Shown here piece after piece: positions 45,191-46,427 of a stretch of 46,427 nt of DNA (positions are counted from its first letter, which is position 1; the number at the start of each line of letters is the position of its first letter). The translations under genes were made by a program, and so were the position numbers. The notes below the pieces were generated by a model. It saw only the letters and a list, made by a program, of their open reading frames with translations. It searched no databases and was not told where the DNA came from. Origin of the DNA: Bacteroidota bacterium. GTDB taxonomy: Bacteria > Bacteroidota > Bacteroidia > Chitinophagales > LD1. Where the stretch lies: NCBI GenBank assembly GCA_025963485.1, contig JAOQAO010000171.1, forward strand, positions 1 to 46,427. The letters run 5' to 3'.

Positions 45191-45874
45191 TTATAATTTA
45201 CTGAATTTTAATACACTGGTTCTTTCATCCGAAGTCCTGACGGTTACAAAATAAATCCCGGCAGGAAGATTTTCCACAGGTACAGATGAGGAATTTTGAC
45301 GGACAGAGACTGTCTCGCCTGAAATATTGCCAACCATAATTTCACGAACTGATAAGCCGGTAGATTGAATATTTAAGACATCCGTAGCAGGAACTGGGAA
45401 AATGCGTATGGTGTTATCATTATATACTTCACTGATTCCGGTTGCTACGGGGGTGCTTACATTCCATGTGAGGGTATCGCCCTGAGTCTCATATCCTACC
45501 TGATACACATATATTCTGACCTGCCCGGTTCCGGCTATACCATTTGGCATCACATTCAAACCAAGAAAACCATCGAGTCCGCCCGGATGAACAGTATCCA
45601 TTATCCCTGATTGAGGAATGCCCGTCCAGCAGACACCAAGCACACAAAGGGAAAAATCCCAGCCGGGATACAGGTTGTTTGAAATGAGCGTCCATCCGAT
45701 CCGGATACTATGTTGAGCGGTATCGTGCTGATAAATATCTAAAATGGTTGTGTTGTTGATTGGCACAGTATCAGTGCGGATCTTGCCCGGAGTAAGAACA
45801 TAATCATTAGCATATAAACTTGTACCTACCCAAAAAAACAACAAAGAAAAAAATAGTACTTTTTTATTATTCAT
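45191..45874 (-). CDS. Secreted T9SS-sorted protein with Ig-like region
   Basis: This 227-residue protein has a signal peptide (about 1-22, ending near LYAND), a beta-rich middle (about 25-145) with two close cysteines (SLCVLGVCWTG), and a C-terminal T9SS type A domain (IRIFPVPATDVLNIQST, AGIYFVTVRT, SVLKFSKL). No enzymatic motif is seen. It is the second gene of the reverse-strand operon and may be a surface-attached partner of the cupredoxin proteins. Function unknown. Confidence 0.82.
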   Translation of the reverse strand: MNNKKVLFFSLLFFWVGTSLYANDYVLTPGKIRTDTVPINNTTILDIYQHDTAQHSIRIGWTLISNNLYPGWDFSLCVLGVCWTGIPQSGIMDTVHPGGLDGFLGLNVMPNGIAGTGQVRIYVYQVGYETQGDTLTWNVSTPVATGISEVYNDNTIRIFPVPATDVLNIQSTGLSVREIMVGNISGETVSVRQNSSSVPVENLPAGIYFVTVRTSDERTSVLKFSKL

Positions 45875-45890
45875 ATCAGTTATTTAACCT

Positions 45891-46427
45891 TTATAATTTA
45901 ATGAATTTTTTTGATGCCAAATCTCCGTTTGCTAAGCGTATAGAAACAAAATAAATCCCTTCAGAAAGTGAGTATATATTGATAGTAGATGAATAACTCC
46001 TTGTAAGCATCTCTTTGCCTGCTATATCTTTTATAGTAATTGATTCCGGGGCTTTACTGTTTGGCAATTCAATATGCAAAAGATCATATGCAGGATTGGG
46101 AAACACTTTAAATGATCTTTCATTTTGTACGTCTTCAATGGCAGTAGTTTGATTGCTTTCTGCCATAGCTGAATCAATAGCCATAGCGATAGTGCTTGTA
46201 TCAGAAGTGGTGAATCCTACTCTTTTATAATAAAGTTTATGTGCTGATCTTCCACCCAAAACTATGATCGTTGGCATTCCCATCCCTCCATAGTACGCCA
46301 CCTCAGTAGCTCAGCCAGTAAAGACCGGAGCTTCTACACTTTGGGCAGATTTCAAATTAAGCATTAGAGAACAGGTATAACTAACGTCATATCCCACGCA
46401 GAAATATTTCAAACTGTTTTGATAATG
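45891..46427 (-). pseudogene. Thioredoxin-like T9SS protein, cut by an in-frame TGA and by the window edge
   Basis: The reading frame runs from the window end: NSLKYFCVGYDVSYTCSL, then SAQSVEAPVFTG, a TGA at 46311-46313, and ATEVAYYGGMGMPTIIVLGG. The GMPT segment is the cis-proline loop of a thioredoxin fold, and homologous-looking sequence continues on both sides of the stop. The C-terminal 75 residues form a T9SS sorting domain (FKVFPNPAYDLLHIELP, EGIYFVSIR, KKFIKL). The ordinary gene call would start at GTG 46301, which is inside the fold and unlikely as a true start. The active-site CxxC, if present, lies outside the window. A nonsense mutation or a sequencing error are the simplest explanations. 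Confidence 0.7.

Noticed and set aside
1-46427. Sigma-54 -24/-12 promoters
   Set aside because: The TGGCAC strings I found lie in coding sequence or lack TTGC at the right spacing; none is convincing although rpoN is present.

Overview
The window looks like chromosomal DNA of a member of the Bacteroidota, probably near the Chitinophagia. The evidence is C-terminal type IX secretion (T9SS) sorting domains, a TonB-receptor-like barrel with a carboxypeptidase-like N-terminal domain, TAnnTTTG-type candidate promoters, weak Shine-Dalgarno signals, RpoN as the only recognisable sigma factor, and lineage-type surface proteins. No tRNA, rRNA, CRISPR array, integrase or transposase gene was recognised.

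Layout. Bases 1-612 are a gene-free stretch built of repetitive fragments. Bases 613-5924 hold a tandem duplication (period about 2.82 kb) of a three-gene cassette: membrane-anchored thioredoxin-like protein, multi-pass membrane histidine kinase and single-domain response regulator. A strong hairpin separates it from a small secreted protein on the other strand. Then come asnS (6450-7976), an operon with an outer-membrane barrel, a di-heme cytochrome c peroxidase and a lipoprotein (8239-10646), a reverse-strand block (an unknown helical protein, a GNAT-like protein, a barrel protein, a PaaG-like hydratase/isomerase and a PAP2-like membrane protein), a 264-bp MITE-like element (15848-16111), a 978-residue TonB-receptor-like protein and rpoN. 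A forward operon (20904-27062) carries a GT-C type membrane protein, a 2-oxoglutarate/Fe(II) oxygenase, a Prc/Tsp protease, a secreted helical protein and a GNAT acetyltransferase without a normal start codon.

Bases 29754-40592 are one giant reverse-strand surface-protein gene of 3613 codons: signal peptide, about 1500 residues of BclA-like Gly-X-Thr collagen repeats, three blocks of YadA-like head repeats separated by a recurring module, and a C-terminal endosialidase-type (S74) intramolecular chaperone. It is cut by one in-frame TAA where the neighbouring repeat copy has TCA (Ser). Facing away from it is a second member of the unknown helical family seen at 10656-12083. The right end (42409-46427) is visibly more AT-rich. 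It holds a tightly packed reverse-strand operon: a thioredoxin-like T9SS protein broken by an in-frame TGA, a T9SS protein, two cupredoxin/multicopper-oxidase-like proteins and a methyltransferase.

The most interesting items are the duplicated redox-protein/sensor/regulator cassette, the giant modular adhesin-like gene with its single nonsense codon, the pair of overlapping cupredoxin genes with unlike copper motifs, and the MITE-like element.
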